64,000 nucleotides of DNA from Chrysemys picta bellii (taxonomy: Eukaryota; Chordata; Testudines; Emydidae): NCBI RefSeq assembly GCF_011386835.1, contig NC_088796.1:32133011-32197010 (forward strand), in the 5' to 3' direction. Shown piece by piece: positions 11,501-24,573 of this stretch. The notes below the pieces were generated by a model that did no database searches, had not been told where the DNA came from, and was given only the letters and a program-made list of their open reading frames with translations. A program made the translations under genes and the position numbers. The number at the start of each line of letters is the position of its first letter. The stretch's first letter is position 1.

Positions 11501-13249
11501 AATGAATATGAAGGTAGAAAATTATTTTAGAAAACTAAAAAACACAAGCATAGTGTACATATATGTATGTTTGTGTGTTTTTAAACACACACAGAGACTT
11601 TCCATCATCAAATTATTATTTAGCATGTTTGCAAAGTTGCCAAAGAATTGTAAATTTTCTCTTTGACATTGGGTTAAAAGTCTTGAAGATAATATGAGAA
11701 AATTGTTACTACCTCTGACTGTACAAAATATCAAACTTGGCTATATAGTTACCCCTTTACCTGGACTTCCTTAAAAAACCAGATGTAAACCTTAAGTAGG
11801 GTTATCCAGGTTAAATACAACTGCAATAAACCGTTTAGCGATGGATAACCTGCCTCTAACTAAAGTTAAAACTTTTTTCGCTTCCCACCCCCAAATATAC
11901 GCCCTGGGATGATTTCAACTTAATAGTAGGCAGTAAAAGAAAACAAATTTTGTTAAAAACAAAAACTAAAAATATAAAAAAGCAATTAATATGTGCAGAC
12001 CTCTAGGGCATTGTTGTACCTACAAGTATGTATTATTGAAAGGTTGGCACTCTTGGGTGGCAAAAGGACGAAGTCAAATTATTAAGTCTTCAGTTAGAAA
12101 ATTGCATTCGCATTCATATCATCATCCAATGAATTAATTGGAATTGTTTGAACTGAAGGTGTCGTCAAACAGACCATAAAGAAGACTCAGGACTAGATTC
12201 TCATCTACGATCCAGCTCCTTTGCCCCATTCAGGCAGTTCAAAAGAGCCAGATTCTGCCTGTTACAGGCTAATTTAGGAGTTCACCAACATTGGGGAGCT
12301 CTCAGTTGGCATAAAGTTTGGCAATGCAGAGTCTTGTGCCAGTCCTGACACAGGGGGGATGTTGGAGGAGTAAGGGGATGAGTTATGGGTGACAGAGGCA
12401 GAGAATTGCTCTGGTCTGTTCCACTGACCCTCTGCTGCTTCCTTTGGAACAAGATTCAACTGCTGGAAGTTAGAGCAGCCTTTAACTCTTCAGGGCAGGG
12501 GCAAGGCAGCCCATAGAACCAAGAAGCCAGAACAATCTCTTTGATGGCTCTCTGCTTCTCCTATACCAAGCTGAGTTCAGGACCCAATCTGCCCCTACAT
12601 TTTTTTAAAAGATCAAATGTTTAGGAAAGACGCTGCTTGCAGTATAATGTTCAGCGTGGATGGAGATATCTCTACCATAGATCCAGAACAAGAAATTGCC
12701 TAGAATAACAAAATATTTAGTGGCTGCTTACTGAGTGTATGAGACTGCAAAGCTATCAGAAAAGATATTTTCTAGGGTTTTTTTTAGGGCAACAAAAGTC
12801 TTCCAGGCAACACTAGACCCTGATCCCTTACTGGGTCATTTAGATGCTACCTCAATACCATTCCAGAATAGATTATAGTGATGATAATCTAGAGTGAATC
12901 CAAGTTAAAGTAGTTTATACTTTTTTACAGTCCCCTCACTATGTATGTTACACCAACTTGCATATCAGTGTAATTTGCATATGCAGAAGATGGAAGAAGG
13001 TGTAAATAGAAGTTGCCTCTTTCTCCCTTAACTTATAACTTCTTACACCTTTCCTCCTCTCCTTGTCATATAATTTACAGCTGATTGGGGTGGCAGGTGT
13101 AAGTAGCTCCAAGGACTCTGAGTCAGAGTAAGGGGATCTGATTTTACACGTCATCTCTGAAGCTGTTCCATGGGCTTTGAATTCCACTGACAGACATAAT
13201 TCCTATAGTAATAATTTCTTTTAAATTCTTAGATGTTTATCATCTTATA
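11501..13249. other. No genes or recognised elements
   Basis: Mixed AT-rich DNA. A possible remnant of the small palindromic class ('ccagattctgcctgttac') lies near 12250, but no complete element can be bounded. Confidence 0.35.
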
Positions 13250-13305
13250 CACAGTGTTGTTGTAGCTGTGTCAGTCCCAGAATATTCGAGAGACAACCAG
13301 CAGCT
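13250..13305 (+). repeat. Head fragment of second PLE-like family
   Basis: 'acacagtgttgttgtagctg' followed by 'tgtcagtcccagaatatt' and 'cgagagacaa'. The first half parallels the 'gtagccgtgttagtct' head of the main PLE repeat, and the second half joins the start of the 6963 and 34419 copies ('attagagagac'). It therefore links these fragments into one family. Confidence 0.45.
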
Positions 13306-15890
13306 GTGCGGACTATTTTGGAATAGGTTGGACTCAAATGTATTTTTGTATATTTTTTAGAATCTAAAGACAAATAACAAAATCCCTATGTAGTATACAT
13401 GTAGCATCTATGCATGGGTGCTAACCTAACCCATTTTCTGTGCTGAATAAATAACATGGCCTTGTTATTATGTGTATATTAGCCTGCTGTCCAATATTTT
13501 TCAAGTGGAAGGCATAAGACAGGTCTAAGATTTAAGACATCTAAGTTTTAACATTCATATACATGATAATTAGGCAGATTAATGTATTTGATAATAACAA
13601 GTTTCAATTGCAAGTTTTGGGGAAAGTAACATAAATCCCTGAAACTTCTATATGAATGGTTTCAGAACGAGGATTCAGGACGGTTAAATACACTGAAGGG
13701 TAGAGGGAGAAATTGAAAAAAATCACCGTGTCCCCCAATTTGAAAATATGGTTACCCTCAAATTGACTATCTTAAAAGTTCACATAGGAAGTCTAAACCC
13801 ATGTCTCCTGGATCTCTATATTCTGCATTAACCACAAGATTGTCTTTGATCTCTGTATATGCTAGTGTTACTGTAAAAACTTACCATATCTATTTCTCTT
13901 GGGTAAAATTGGCAACTTCATTGTCTGCATTATGCCCCTGACCTTCCCTCTATTTCCTATGGGAAATAGCTTGTATACTGCAAATAGTGAGGTTAACTAA
14001 CTGCAAATGTTATTTAATTACCTAAGGTAATTTATAAGTTTTTAATACTGCCACTGTGTGATGCAGTGGATTTTATATAAGTGATGCTATTTTCAGTAGT
14101 ATTGCTACTGATAAATATATATCAACCTTTCTATACAAATCAAAATAATATTTTAAGTAATTCTTCTTCATAGTAACCAGAATAGAGTATTAGACAATGC
14201 ACAATTATCCTGTGGAACTCAGTGCCACCAGATGTTTACTGCACACTGTTTATACAAGCAATGCTTGTAGGAAATCAAACCCTCACAAAAAATGTGAACT
14301 CCAGCAAGTCAGATAAGGAAAATAGACCGTCCCCAAAGACATGCACAGTAGAATAGTTCAGAAAATAATATCCCCCCCCCAAAAAAACCAACTGATTTTT
14401 CATCTAAATTTTCAGCAAAAACTACTTTTAATTTTTCATAACCCCGCCCCCCCAAAAAACCTGAAAACTGAAATTTTCTAGCTCCAAATTGCACCAAACT
14501 GAAAAAACGTTTGTTTTCTTTATGTGCATGAATTATGCGTTTCTTTCTATTTCTATTGGTGTTGTTTACCTAGGAAGCAGCTCTTGAATGGCATTTGAGT
14601 GGATATTTCATTAGAGTACTCCAAAAAATGCTTTGTGTAAGATTTGCATATTAAATACCGTAGTATGCAAAATAGTTGGCAAAGTATTCTATCCTCACTG
14701 GTTCATTCACAAAAGGAAGGACACACACACAAAAGTTTCATCTCTTGTGAGTTAAAACTCCTTTGATCATTCATGAATTGTAGCTACATAAGCTAGGATG
14801 ACCACTGCTGGTTGAGAAGTTGCCCAATTTCAAACTGTGGGTTGGTTTTTACAGTTTTTAATTTCAGTAGGTTTCAGTTATTGGCAAAGTATTATTACAT
14901 ACAAATGCTCAATATTAAATACAGTTGCCAGTGAAGGCATGCCTCAAAAATTTCTGCTTGCTGACAAATACACAATGAAACCATAGTACGCTTGGTATGG
15001 TCACACAGAAGGCTGTGCACGTGCTGCTACTGTAGACGTGTGGTATGATCTGTTTGCCATTTACTTTACCACAGGTGGGTTGTGGGGAGTAGGAGGGGTT
15101 ATGCTGTAGTAGGAAAGCCATGTCTAGATAGGAAATGTGCAATATTAGCAGAATAATATGACTGGGAATAGCTGCATATGTCTGCCAATGCAGTTAAAGA
15201 TTTGGAAGCATATTCTCCTCAGAAAAGAGTACAAAATGGAATAGATGTAAATCAAAGTAGCTCCATTGATTTCAACAAGCTATACTGATTTATACCAGTG
15301 CAGAACCTAGCCCAACATAATTTTTGTCTTTTTCCTTTCAACATTTGAGTTTTGTTTATTTCAATTTTTAAAAGTCTACCATATAACAAAGCAGCTGAGT
15401 CTATAATGGATGTATAAGAATAGCAACTATTTAGGAAAAACAAAAATGCCCACGAAACAAACCACAGGAAGGGTAAAAAAAGATTTGCATGGTATAAAAT
15501 TACTGTAATAAATATTATTAGGTACCAGACCAATGGATTTGACATTCATTTTATTTAATGGGTATTTAAACAGATACTTGTCTTAGCTTTAATGCCCAAA
15601 AGCTATAGATACAATAGCCTCAGTCTCACATCACATAAATAAGTCTTATGTATAAACAAAGGGGAGACTGGACAGGGGAGTGAAAGAAAGAAAGAAGATG
15701 ATTCCAGAAGTGTGAGAGATTTAGACCTTGTCTATACACACAGTTGAATTTAGTGAAGGCTGAGCTTTTTCAAACCCTCTATGAGTTCACAAAACTAACT
15801 TGTATTCTAAAACATTTTTTTTCATAAATGGTCAGGAAATTAGTTTTTTTCCTGGAAAAAAACTCTATTTGTCTTTCATTTTAGAAATGT
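13306..15890. other. AT-rich DNA without recognised features
   Basis: No coding, RNA or element ends identified. Short homopolymers (C10 and C7 runs near 14372 and 14446) are present. 'tagaccttgtctatacac' at 15722 resembles the outer end of a Harbinger-type MITE but has no visible partner end. Confidence 0.35.
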
Positions 15891-16087
15891 TTATTAGAAA
15901 TGATGTCAAGTATCAGAGGGTAGCCGTGTTAGTCTGTATCTACAAAAACAACAAGGAGTCTGGGCATAAGCTGCATAAGATGCATCTGAAGAAGTGAGGT
16001 TTTTACCCACGAAAGCTTATGCCCAAATAAATCTGTTAGTCTTAAAGGTGCCACCAGACTGCTTGTTGTTTTTATTAGAAATTATGT
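15891..16087. mobile_element. Penelope-like foldback insertion with 17-bp target duplication
   Basis: Flanks tttattagaaatgatgt (15891-15907) and tttattagaaattatgt (16071-16087) match at 16 of 17 positions. Between them the element starts tatcagagggtagccgtgtt in + sense and, after about 55 bp, switches to the reverse sense: 'gcatctgaagaagtgagg', 'tacccacgaaagcttatg', then 'gtgccaccagactgcttgtt'. The inner + stretch 'aacaacaaggagtctgg' pairs with 'ccagactgcttgttgttt', forming a hairpin. The same reversed block follows the PLE reading frame at 51247-51377, which identifies the family. Confidence 0.7.
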
Positions 16088-16349
16088 GAGTTTTCATTAA
16101 AAAAAGAAGGGCTTTCAGTTTTTCTCTGAAAATGGATTTTATTTATTTATTACAAAAAAATCTGTTTAATTGAAAAAGCCATTTTGCATTGAAAAAAGTG
16201 TTAATAGAAATGTTTTAACCAGAACTACTTTTATCCCCTTTTAATTGAAACTCACAGGTTCCCAGCACCTCCTCACAAATAAAATGCAGTTATGTAAGAA
16301 AACATATTCTTCTAGTAAAAAGGTGATATAAATATTAGGGATAGCAGGG

Positions 16350-16405
16350 CCGGCGTTAGGGGGTAGCAAGCAGGGAAGTTGCCTGGGCCCCTGGATTACT
16401 CTATA
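16350..16405. repeat. Fragment of a hAT-type or other element end
   Basis: 'cagggccggcgttaggggg' followed by 'gcagggaagttgcctggg' starts with the same cagggc(c/t)ggc terminus as the elements at 7560 and 51651, but the following sequence differs and no opposite end is visible. Confidence 0.35.
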
Positions 16406-16572
16406 CCCCTGCTTGTGGTTGACCTGTTCATGAGCAATCATGGTCCTGGTATATGTTTGTGTAAAAACACTCATATAAGTTCAAACAATTAAACATTCTT
16501 TCCAATAGTGGTCTGTTCACAGACAATTCAAACAGAAAACGGAATTAAATAGATAAATTATCTACTGCAAAT

Positions 16573-16685
16573 ATTATTATTATTATTAGTAGTAGTAGTA
16601 GTATTGTCATAGAGCTCCAGTTATGGACCGATACCTCAATATGCCAGGTGCAGTACAAACACAGGACTAAAAAGATGGTGCCTCC
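16573..16685 (-). repeat. Reversed SINE tail with (ATT)n(AGT)n microsatellite
   Basis: A trinucleotide run, ATT then AGT, spans about 16573-16605. It is followed by 'gagctccagttatggaccga', 'ccaggtgcagtacaaacaca' and 'ggactaaaaagatggtgcc'. This is the reverse complement of the SINE tail type seen at 53500-53587. The microsatellite corresponds to the SINE 3' tail. Confidence 0.6.
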
Positions 16686-16810
16686 TAAAAATTTCCAATC
16701 TCTGGCTCTAATTTAGAACATTAATGCAGATAAACCGTATTGAAGATGCTGGACCAAATCCTGGTCCCACTGAAGTCAATGGCAAAACACTTACTGATTC
16801 TCTGTAAATG

Positions 16811-16993
16811 GTGGATTCTCTGTAACTTGAAGTCTTTAAATCATGATTTGAGGACTTCAGTAACTTAGACAAAGTTTAGGAGTCTTTTATAGGAGTGGGT
16901 GAAGGAAGTTCTGTGTCCTGCAAGGTGCAGGAGGTCAGACTAGATGACCATGATGCTCCTTTTTGACCTTAAAGTCTCTGAGTGTCTATGAGT
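16811..16993 (+). mobile_element. CR1 3' end
   Basis: 'cttgaagtctttaaatcatg', 'tgcaggaggtcagactagat' and 'gaccatgatgctcc', ending 'cttaaagtctctgag' and 'tctatgagtct'. This is the typical CR1 3' UTR ending in short tandem repeats. Non-coding remnant. Confidence 0.75.
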
Positions 16994-17196
16994 CTGTGAG
17001 ACTCCATTGTGGCAAAGATTTGCGTCATAAAGCATTATGCAAGAGCCAAGGATTGACATATTCTTAGCTTTTACCCCTCATATTCTTTGTCATTTTGGGA
17101 TTCCCTTTAAATTTCACTTTTTCCTAATATTTCAAATTTACCACAAGATGTGGAAAATGAAAGATATGCCAATCCCCTAAACTGTAGGCACTAGAC

Positions 17197-17415
17197 CAGT
17201 GGTTCTCAAACTTTTGTACCGGTGACCCCTTTCACATAGCAAGCCTCTGAATGAGACCCCCTTATAAATTAAAAACACATTTTTATATATTTAACACCAT
17301 TATAAATGGTGGAGGCAAAGCAGGGTTTGGGGTGGAGCCTGACAGCTTGCTACCCCCCATGTAATAACCTCACAATCCCCTGAGGGGTCCCGACCCCCCG
17401 GTTTGAGAACCCCTG
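17197..17415. mobile_element. hAT-type MITE (219 bp)
   Basis: Ends cagtggttctcaaacttttg and, reverse complemented, caggggttctcaaaccgggg. The 8-bp flanks cactagac (17189-17196) and cgatagac (17416-17423) match at 6 of 8 positions. The interior has the 'gtgacccc...ggggtcccgacccc' pattern common in hAT (Charlie-like) non-autonomous elements. No coding capacity. Confidence 0.8.
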
Positions 17416-17423
17416 CGATAGAC

Positions 17424-19936
17424 AAATGGCATCATTCAAGGTGGCTATATTATGAACTAGGTACCTTCACATTTGCAGGTTTCCAGATTAGGGGCCCAAT
17501 CGTTCTCCCACTGAACACAATGGGAGTTTTGCCATTTACTTTACTAGCAGTAGAACCAGCTTCCAGTTTGGCTCATCTCTAAATACTTTCAAAAGTTCAA
17601 CATCAAAAACATTTAATTTAATGGCCAACTTGAGTCTGTTTTCCTTCTGCTTCTGTTCCCAGTGATTTACATATAGCTATTTTTTCTCCCCCTCCCGTCC
17701 TGTGCATTCTCAAACAGTGAACCAATAGATTTGTCTACACAAAGCATACTTGGCACATAGAGTATTTATTTATTTTAAAAATTGGTCACTGGGATAGGTT
17801 TATGAGATACACATCTCATTTTCAAGAGGGTCTCCAGGGATAGCAATCTATACAATCATCTCCAGCATACTTCACAGTAACACAAATAATATAACACAGG
17901 ACACTCAAGAGTCCAAAACTGCAGACAATTTGGAACTTGCAGTTCAGTTTACACTGAAAAGGCTTCTTTAAATAAGGTATTAAGCATTTTATTACATCTT
18001 TATATATTCTCGAATATATTTGTTAAGCAACAGCATATGGGCCCAGTGCTGGCTCTGACATTGGTTAGGTTGGTGGTTGTAATCTATACAGTTGTGGGGT
18101 TTGCTTTGTTTTCTTTTGGAGAGGAATAGCAGGGTTGGGAATGGGCAGGGATCGGGTTCTGGTTCTTATGCCCTATTGCAGGCTAGTGTTGTTATTCATA
18201 ATGCTTTCTTATATGTCTGGGAATAAGGTTTTGCAAATATCTTGGAAAATCTGTGACCAAAGTTCTTTCATAGTCTAAAAAAATATTCTGTTCTCATGGC
18301 AATATTCATGTTTGCAAATCCATACTTTGTCCTTAAAGACTAATCATATACCACAACCAAAAAGACTAGTTGTGCTGTGTTTTTGCGTTTGACATTTAGA
18401 GTAATCCTTGTAGCAATTCTTCACACTACTTTTCATTCTACTAATTTCATAGGGATTTTCTTTGACCACAGAAATTTTGTAAGATAAATTTCCAAAATAT
18501 TCTTACATAGATAGTTCTGTGCCCTCCATATGTTGTGAAGTTCTTTGTTTTCAAAATGTGATTACAATAAACTCTTGCTTCTTTGAAATAAGCAGGTTTA
18601 ATGAGACTGTCTGGTCTTTGTGGTAGTTTTATTTTTGAAATTTTATTTCAGCTTTATTTAAAAGTAGAATGTTTTAAATTGCTCTTTCATTCTTATCTTT
18701 GTTAATATTAATTTAAAATGGTAAATTATATATCACTAAGTACATACAGACTAGACATGCATTTTCTGTTTTTATGGGCTAACCGAAAAAATATTTGCCT
18801 TTGGAAAATTTTACTTATTGTGGTTAGCTGCTAGAAATGAGGTTAGAAAAACCCAAGGGAGATTGTTCCCTTGAAGGAAGAGTGTCTTAACAAAACTATT
18901 AAATTTATGTTTTTAAAATATAATTTTCTTAACTTTGGTGAAATAAAATACATTTATTTTTCAAATGTCTCATTCAAAAGAAATATTATACACGATCACA
19001 CTATCCTATGAGGACTATTTACTTTCCCTGATGACATTCACTGTGAATTTCATATTGGGGGGAACAAGTATAAATTTATATGAAAATTATAAATGAAAAC
19101 ATTTTTGTTTCAGTGAAAACTGTGGATTTTGTAAAGAATTACTTTAAAAAAAAGAATTTGCCTTATGCCACGTGAAAAGTATTTTTATGGCATGTGTAAC
19201 TATGCTTTTTTTGTCATGTAGTGACTCAGTGATGCGCCAATGACAGTTTTAAATTTCTGCCAAATAATTCAACAAATTTAATTCTTCCTATTGTAAAAGT
19301 ATTAAAAATGAAATGTTTCTGATATGCAAAACTTGTTTGCTGAGTAACAGCAGACCACTAAAACACACTGACATTCTTAATTATTGTGAGCTCTTTGCAG
19401 ACAAAGTGTTTCATTTCTCTGACTTTGACTGAAGACAAAGAAATATGTACCCAGCCAACTTATTTATCAGAAAGTTAGCATGTCTGTAGAAACTTGTTTT
19501 TGCCTGTTTAGCAGGGCTAAAGGTCAACCCAGTGATGGTGATTCCATAGAAATGGTTCTTTATACCCCTTGATCAATTTTTGCCTTTTTAAATGGGACCA
19601 ATTCTCATCTATGCAAATACATGAGAGTTATTTTCCCCTTTGGAAAACTAATTCATTTTAGAGCTGGATTAGCACTGACAGCCACTTCACTTAGTTGTAG
19701 TATGGGATACATATCTGAATTCAGCTGGATGGCAATACTATTTCTATTTAACGTATACATATATTTTGGTTGCATACAATACTGCCTCTTTGCTAGAGTG
19801 GCTTATATTTACTAATCAGGAGGTTGACCCCTTTCCATAAAATACTAAAATGAAGAACTTTTTAAATGGGAAGCCTGCAATACACTGCAAGTAGCATGCT
19901 TTCTGTAGACAGTCCATACTCTTTGGAGTCATTGAG
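17424..19936. other. AT-rich DNA without genes
   Basis: Mostly strongly AT-rich, with a half-palindrome remnant at about 17490-17540 ('gggcccaatcgttctcccac', 'caatgggagttttgcc'). No coding signal was found. The frame at 19621-19815 is hydrophobic by base composition only. Confidence 0.4.
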
Positions 19937-20030
19937 GGACAAATTCTGCTCCCATACACCTATTAAATCTGGAATAACTCCAGATTTTTATTCCAGATTT
20001 ACACTAGTATTAGTGAGAGCAGAATTTGGC
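19937..20030. repeat. 94-bp palindromic element
   Basis: The arms 'ggacaaattctgctccca' and 'gtgagagcagaatttggc' pair, as do the inner parts 'aaatctggaataactccag' and 'ttattccagattt'. A related element lies at 32002-32069. It is consistent with a very short non-autonomous DNA transposon. Confidence 0.6.
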
Positions 20031-23000
20031 TTTGAAGTATTGGCACCACATGTTTCTTTATCCAGGGCCTGATCATGCTTACTAATAAATTACGTGCTAC
20101 ATATAGAAGAGAGTACCTGAAGAACAGAGGAAGGAAAGAAACAAAGTTCATGAGCACATCCAGCTGCCAGCAGTTAGTTTAACAGATCACTTGGGATATC
20201 AAAATGCATGCAACAGGAAAATATTTCCCGCAGGCACTCTGTATGAAGGCAAGCCCATGGCAGACACTGAGACTAAGCGAAAAACAAAACCACAAGAGTG
20301 TTAAATTAGATAAGCTTAAACACATCGACACATGTCGTCCACAAAGTAGGCAAGAACAATAAGATGCATAACATGGATTGATCAAGAACGTGGTGTGTGA
20401 TGTCTTTTTATGAAGGGTGAAATTCACACCTCTGTAAAAGGTCAGCAAGCAACTTTCCCATGCACACTGAAGTCCCACTTAAGTCTTGTTTTGAGAGTTT
20501 AGGTGCACAGACTTGATTCTGGCCCACTGAAAAGGGGTAGATTTCCCCCACAGAGCATAGGCAAAGCCAAACATTTTTTGTTTCATTTAAGTCTGTCTCA
20601 GAAATAGAAACACACTTAACTGTGCCAGTGCCAAGAAGACATCACAGAAGATAGATAACCTGTCTACAGTCACAATCAGCTCCTGGATAGAAGCAGATCA
20701 AGTAAACATAGAGAATTTCTACCACTATGAGCACAGCTGGGAAATACCAGTGAGCTATGTCCAAGTAGGTATAAGAAAGAAACTTGTATGTTTCCAGCTG
20801 AAAAAAGATTGGCTGATGTTGTTATCTTCCACATATTGATGACAGTGGGTGATAAGTTACTATATCCTAATTTTTAATGTCTCTTGAAGTGTGAGCAGTG
20901 AAGTAGGGATAGTGGCCATCATTGTAGGAGCCACCTTTCCAATTTAGCATGAAAGAGATATGGCTTTTTACTTTCTGTTAATAGCTTTTGGAGTGTGGAA
21001 TTGCCATGTTCCTAACTACAATTGCAGTGGAATAGGGCAGAAAGCCTTTTGTTTCAGATCATGATTCAGATGTATGCAACGGAATGATCATGCTATGGAA
21101 GTCCCTGTGTCCAATATATAAGGCTAAGATTTTTCAAAATGGGGACCTATATTTAGGTTCCTAAAACTTCATTTAGCTGCATACATAGGTGACCTGATTT
21201 TCAAAAGTGCTGAGTAGCTCTCATTGAAGTTATCTATATCTTTTGTCCAAAACCCCTCAAATAGCAGTGTAAAATGATCTAAACTACAGGTTCCAGAAAA
21301 AGGACGAAACAATTAATGGTCCACATACCCGCTGTTATTTTACTATAAATACAGAATAAAGATGGCAGTTTGCAAACATTGCAGCTGGTAACATTGCTCA
21401 TGCTACTCAGCTATTATTCAGAAAACTGTTTTGTAATAAAAAGATTGAAGCCAATTAAGCGACACCAATTTACGTGAGTTGAGGAGCTAGTCCATTGGGT
21501 GAAATATGTTTATAAGATTTATGTATTATTGTTGCCAGATACTAACATCTTCAATATACACAGAGCAGCTAAAGTGCAGCCAGTTGCAATTTGAACTTCC
21601 TGTTTGTGCCTGACCAGTTCCCTCAAACTTGACCTACATTTTAATACTCATGCTAAATCCTGGTTCATTCCAGAGCAGTGATTGCCATTGCAACAAACTG
21701 TGCCACCAAGTTAGGTTGGATAGGACTACTTAGTAGAAGAAATACATGTGTCTTAGAAATGGATTTTATTATCCACCAATCCATTGCCCAATCAGAAAAA
21801 AAGGAGGGTGGGGTTAGAGCGAAACAGACAAAACCAAGCACTTATGTTCTTATGCACTATTCTATCAATTAGGCTTCCATAGAATTATTACGAGTATGGG
21901 TGTGCTGTTTTATGGTGCTGTCTTTGAAAACTTTTATCCAACTTCTTTCATCTATGTGTAAACTTAATTAAAAATGCAACTTCAGAAGTTTCTTTTGTGT
22001 TGCTGGTGCAAAAATTAATTTAGTATACCGATACTGTGTAATACATTTCTGAATTGTTTTGCATATTATGTTAATAGTCAGTAAATGTGCAAATGTATAT
22101 AAAGCGACCCTTTAAGAAAGAACAATTGTTAGCTTTAGCGCCATTATTTCTCAAAAGCTAAATTATTTAACTTTTACTTAGGTTAAAGTAATCCTTAATG
22201 TATTGATCTAATTGATATATTAAGCCAAACATTACATTAAGACCACTTTCATGGCTATTATACAAATTCAACCTGTGTTATTTTTGCTATTAACGATTCT
22301 TGTTTACTCAAAAGTTATTGTCTAATGCAAATTATTTCTTTGTACAAGTAGTAATGATAAGGTCACTTTTCTAAAGTTAGTATAATTAAAACATGAGATT
22401 GTCCACTTCTTGTCCATTTTATATTAAAATAACGTTATCAGCAAATAAAGTATGGCTTACTCTTCCTGTCTGTAGATGTTCTCACTTACTTTTGTACATT
22501 ACAAGGAAGCTTGCAGAGTGAGTCCTGCATGATTAATGACACAATTAAAAATTAGTAATGGCAAATTATTTCATCCTCGTCTCAGTGCTTTTTTGTTAGC
22601 AACATTAAGTTGTAACATTTTATGAAAAATAGTTATTTCATAGATGTCATGTTATTTTCAGTTAAATCTTGATGCTTACTTGCAAGAGAGCTGAAGCAAA
22701 CAGATAAGGCAAACCAGACAATTACAAAGTAAGATTTTCACTGGTGAAGAGTTCTGGATCAGCATAAAAAGAATTTTAAAAGTACACGTAACCACAAATA
22801 TTCTTAGGAAGATGAACACTATAGAAGAAAAGAAATCCTTATATAGCCAACATATAAATGCTCGCTATTTCCATTGTTTTAGTTGAACAGAGTATTTCTT
22901 CAAGTTATTTAAGATGAAACCTCAGATTAGACTATTCTAACAACAAAGTCAAAGTTAATTAGTCTTAACTAACAGCCAAGTTGTAAACTACTTGAGGTCA

Positions 23001-23908
23001 GCTCCACCCTCAGGAAAATGAACATTAGTGAGATGTTTTAAAGCAGTGTCTGTTTTTATAGGCAGTGCAGGGAAAGGCTAAGCCAATAAAATGTGATCGC
23101 TCCATTCTATATTTTAATAGTAGCCTCTAAAGGACAAAACACTTCCCTGTGCTTTGATGACAAAACCTTGCACCAAGTTAATAATGTTATGTGAGTAAAG
23201 AAAATTACTGTCATTTTACTTTGATCCTGACCACTGAATGTAGCAAGCAAACAGCAATCAAACCTATATCAATCACAGAATTAATTTGGAGGTCACCTCA
23301 TCGTAGGGGCAACAAAGAAGACCCCAGAGACCAATTTGAGACTTCCTCAGTTTACCTAGCTGATAAATTATAAGGGTCTCAAATGATTCTGGATTTGGGA
23401 AAATAAATAAATTTATGAATCTTGGGATGTTGTTTGGAAATGTTAGGCGTGAGCAGCTGTTGTTAATTATGACTTCATTTTCTCCTCCAGTCTTCTTTGG
23501 TTGCATGCCATAACTGCATGGGGCATTGGGGTTTATGGCTTGAAAATAGCCTTGTCATTTGGTGAAGTCTAACAGAGCAAAGGGGCTTGATAAATGATAA
23601 GAATGTTCCTTGGAAAGCTGCTTAGATCAGATTAGTCCTTGGTTGTTTGTTTTCAGAATCCCAGTAGTCTCTAACAACTAGTAGGTAAATATACTAGGCC
23701 ACTGAATTCATGAACCATATAGACAATTTCCAGAAGTTATTGAATTACTCTTAAAAGTTAACTCTCTCACCCTTTATTTAGACAAACTGTTTATATGATT
23801 GTTTATAATGTTAAATAAGTCCAATTAATTGTATAATTAAACTCCCCTTTGGTTTGGGACTACTTGCACACTTAAGCATGTGCCTAACTTTCAGTATTAT
23901 GCTGAGCA
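20031..23908. other. Gene-free AT-rich DNA; possible conserved non-coding stretch at about 22000-22700
   Basis: No genes or recognisable transposons. Around 21130-21230 there is a degraded palindrome ('atttttcaaaatggggacct', 'cctgattttcaaaagtgctg'). 22000-22700 is unusually free of repeats and rich in TTAAT/TTAATT motifs, which is compatible with a conserved regulatory element, though composition alone proves nothing. Confidence 0.3.
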
Positions 23909-24107
23909 GGGCTCTTAATGCTCAATCCTACAAGGTACTGAGCACTCTGGCCCTGACCCAGCAAAGCACTTTAGAACTTGTGTAACCTTAAGCACATGAA
24001 TGATCTCATTGAAATCAATGGGACTAACATGCTTAAAATTAAGTATGTTCTTAAGCAGTTTTCTGGACTGTGACAAGAGTGCTCAGTATCTTACAAGACT
24101 GAGCCCT
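23909..24107. repeat. Palindromic MITE of about 200 bp
   Basis: The left arm 'gggctcttaatgctcaatcc', 'tacaaggtactgagcactct' pairs with the right arm 'agagtgctcagtatcttaca', 'agactgagccc'. The inner part contains 'ctcattgaaatcaatggga'. It lies about 90 bp left of the Harbinger transposon. No coding capacity. Confidence 0.6.
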
Positions 24108-24573
24108 TAATATACTAAATGAAAGCTCTCATATAGCACGTTCTATACAAGGATCAGCAAATGGGCCAACAGGAGAGGCACTGATCTAGCTGATCTCACG
24201 GGCCTGGTCTATACTACAAACTTAGGTCGACATAAGCCGCATTAAGTCGATCTAATAATGTATGTGTCTACATTACCAAGTCCCTTCCACCGACCTAAGT
24301 GGCCTGTAAAGTCGACTTCTGTACTCGAGAGGCATAGCACTTAATTCTACATCCACAAGTCGACATGGGGATAGTGCAGACACTGCATTGTGTAATTCAA
24401 ATGAATTGGCCTCCAGTTGGTGTCCCACAGTGCTTCGCTGTAGAGCACTTTCAACTCCACTGCATGTCAGCCAGCTACACAGGAAACAGTCGCTCCCCTG
24501 TTAAAGCCCCATGAACTTTTGAATTTTAATTTCCTGTTTGATCAGCGTGGAGAGCTCACCAGCACAGCTGATC

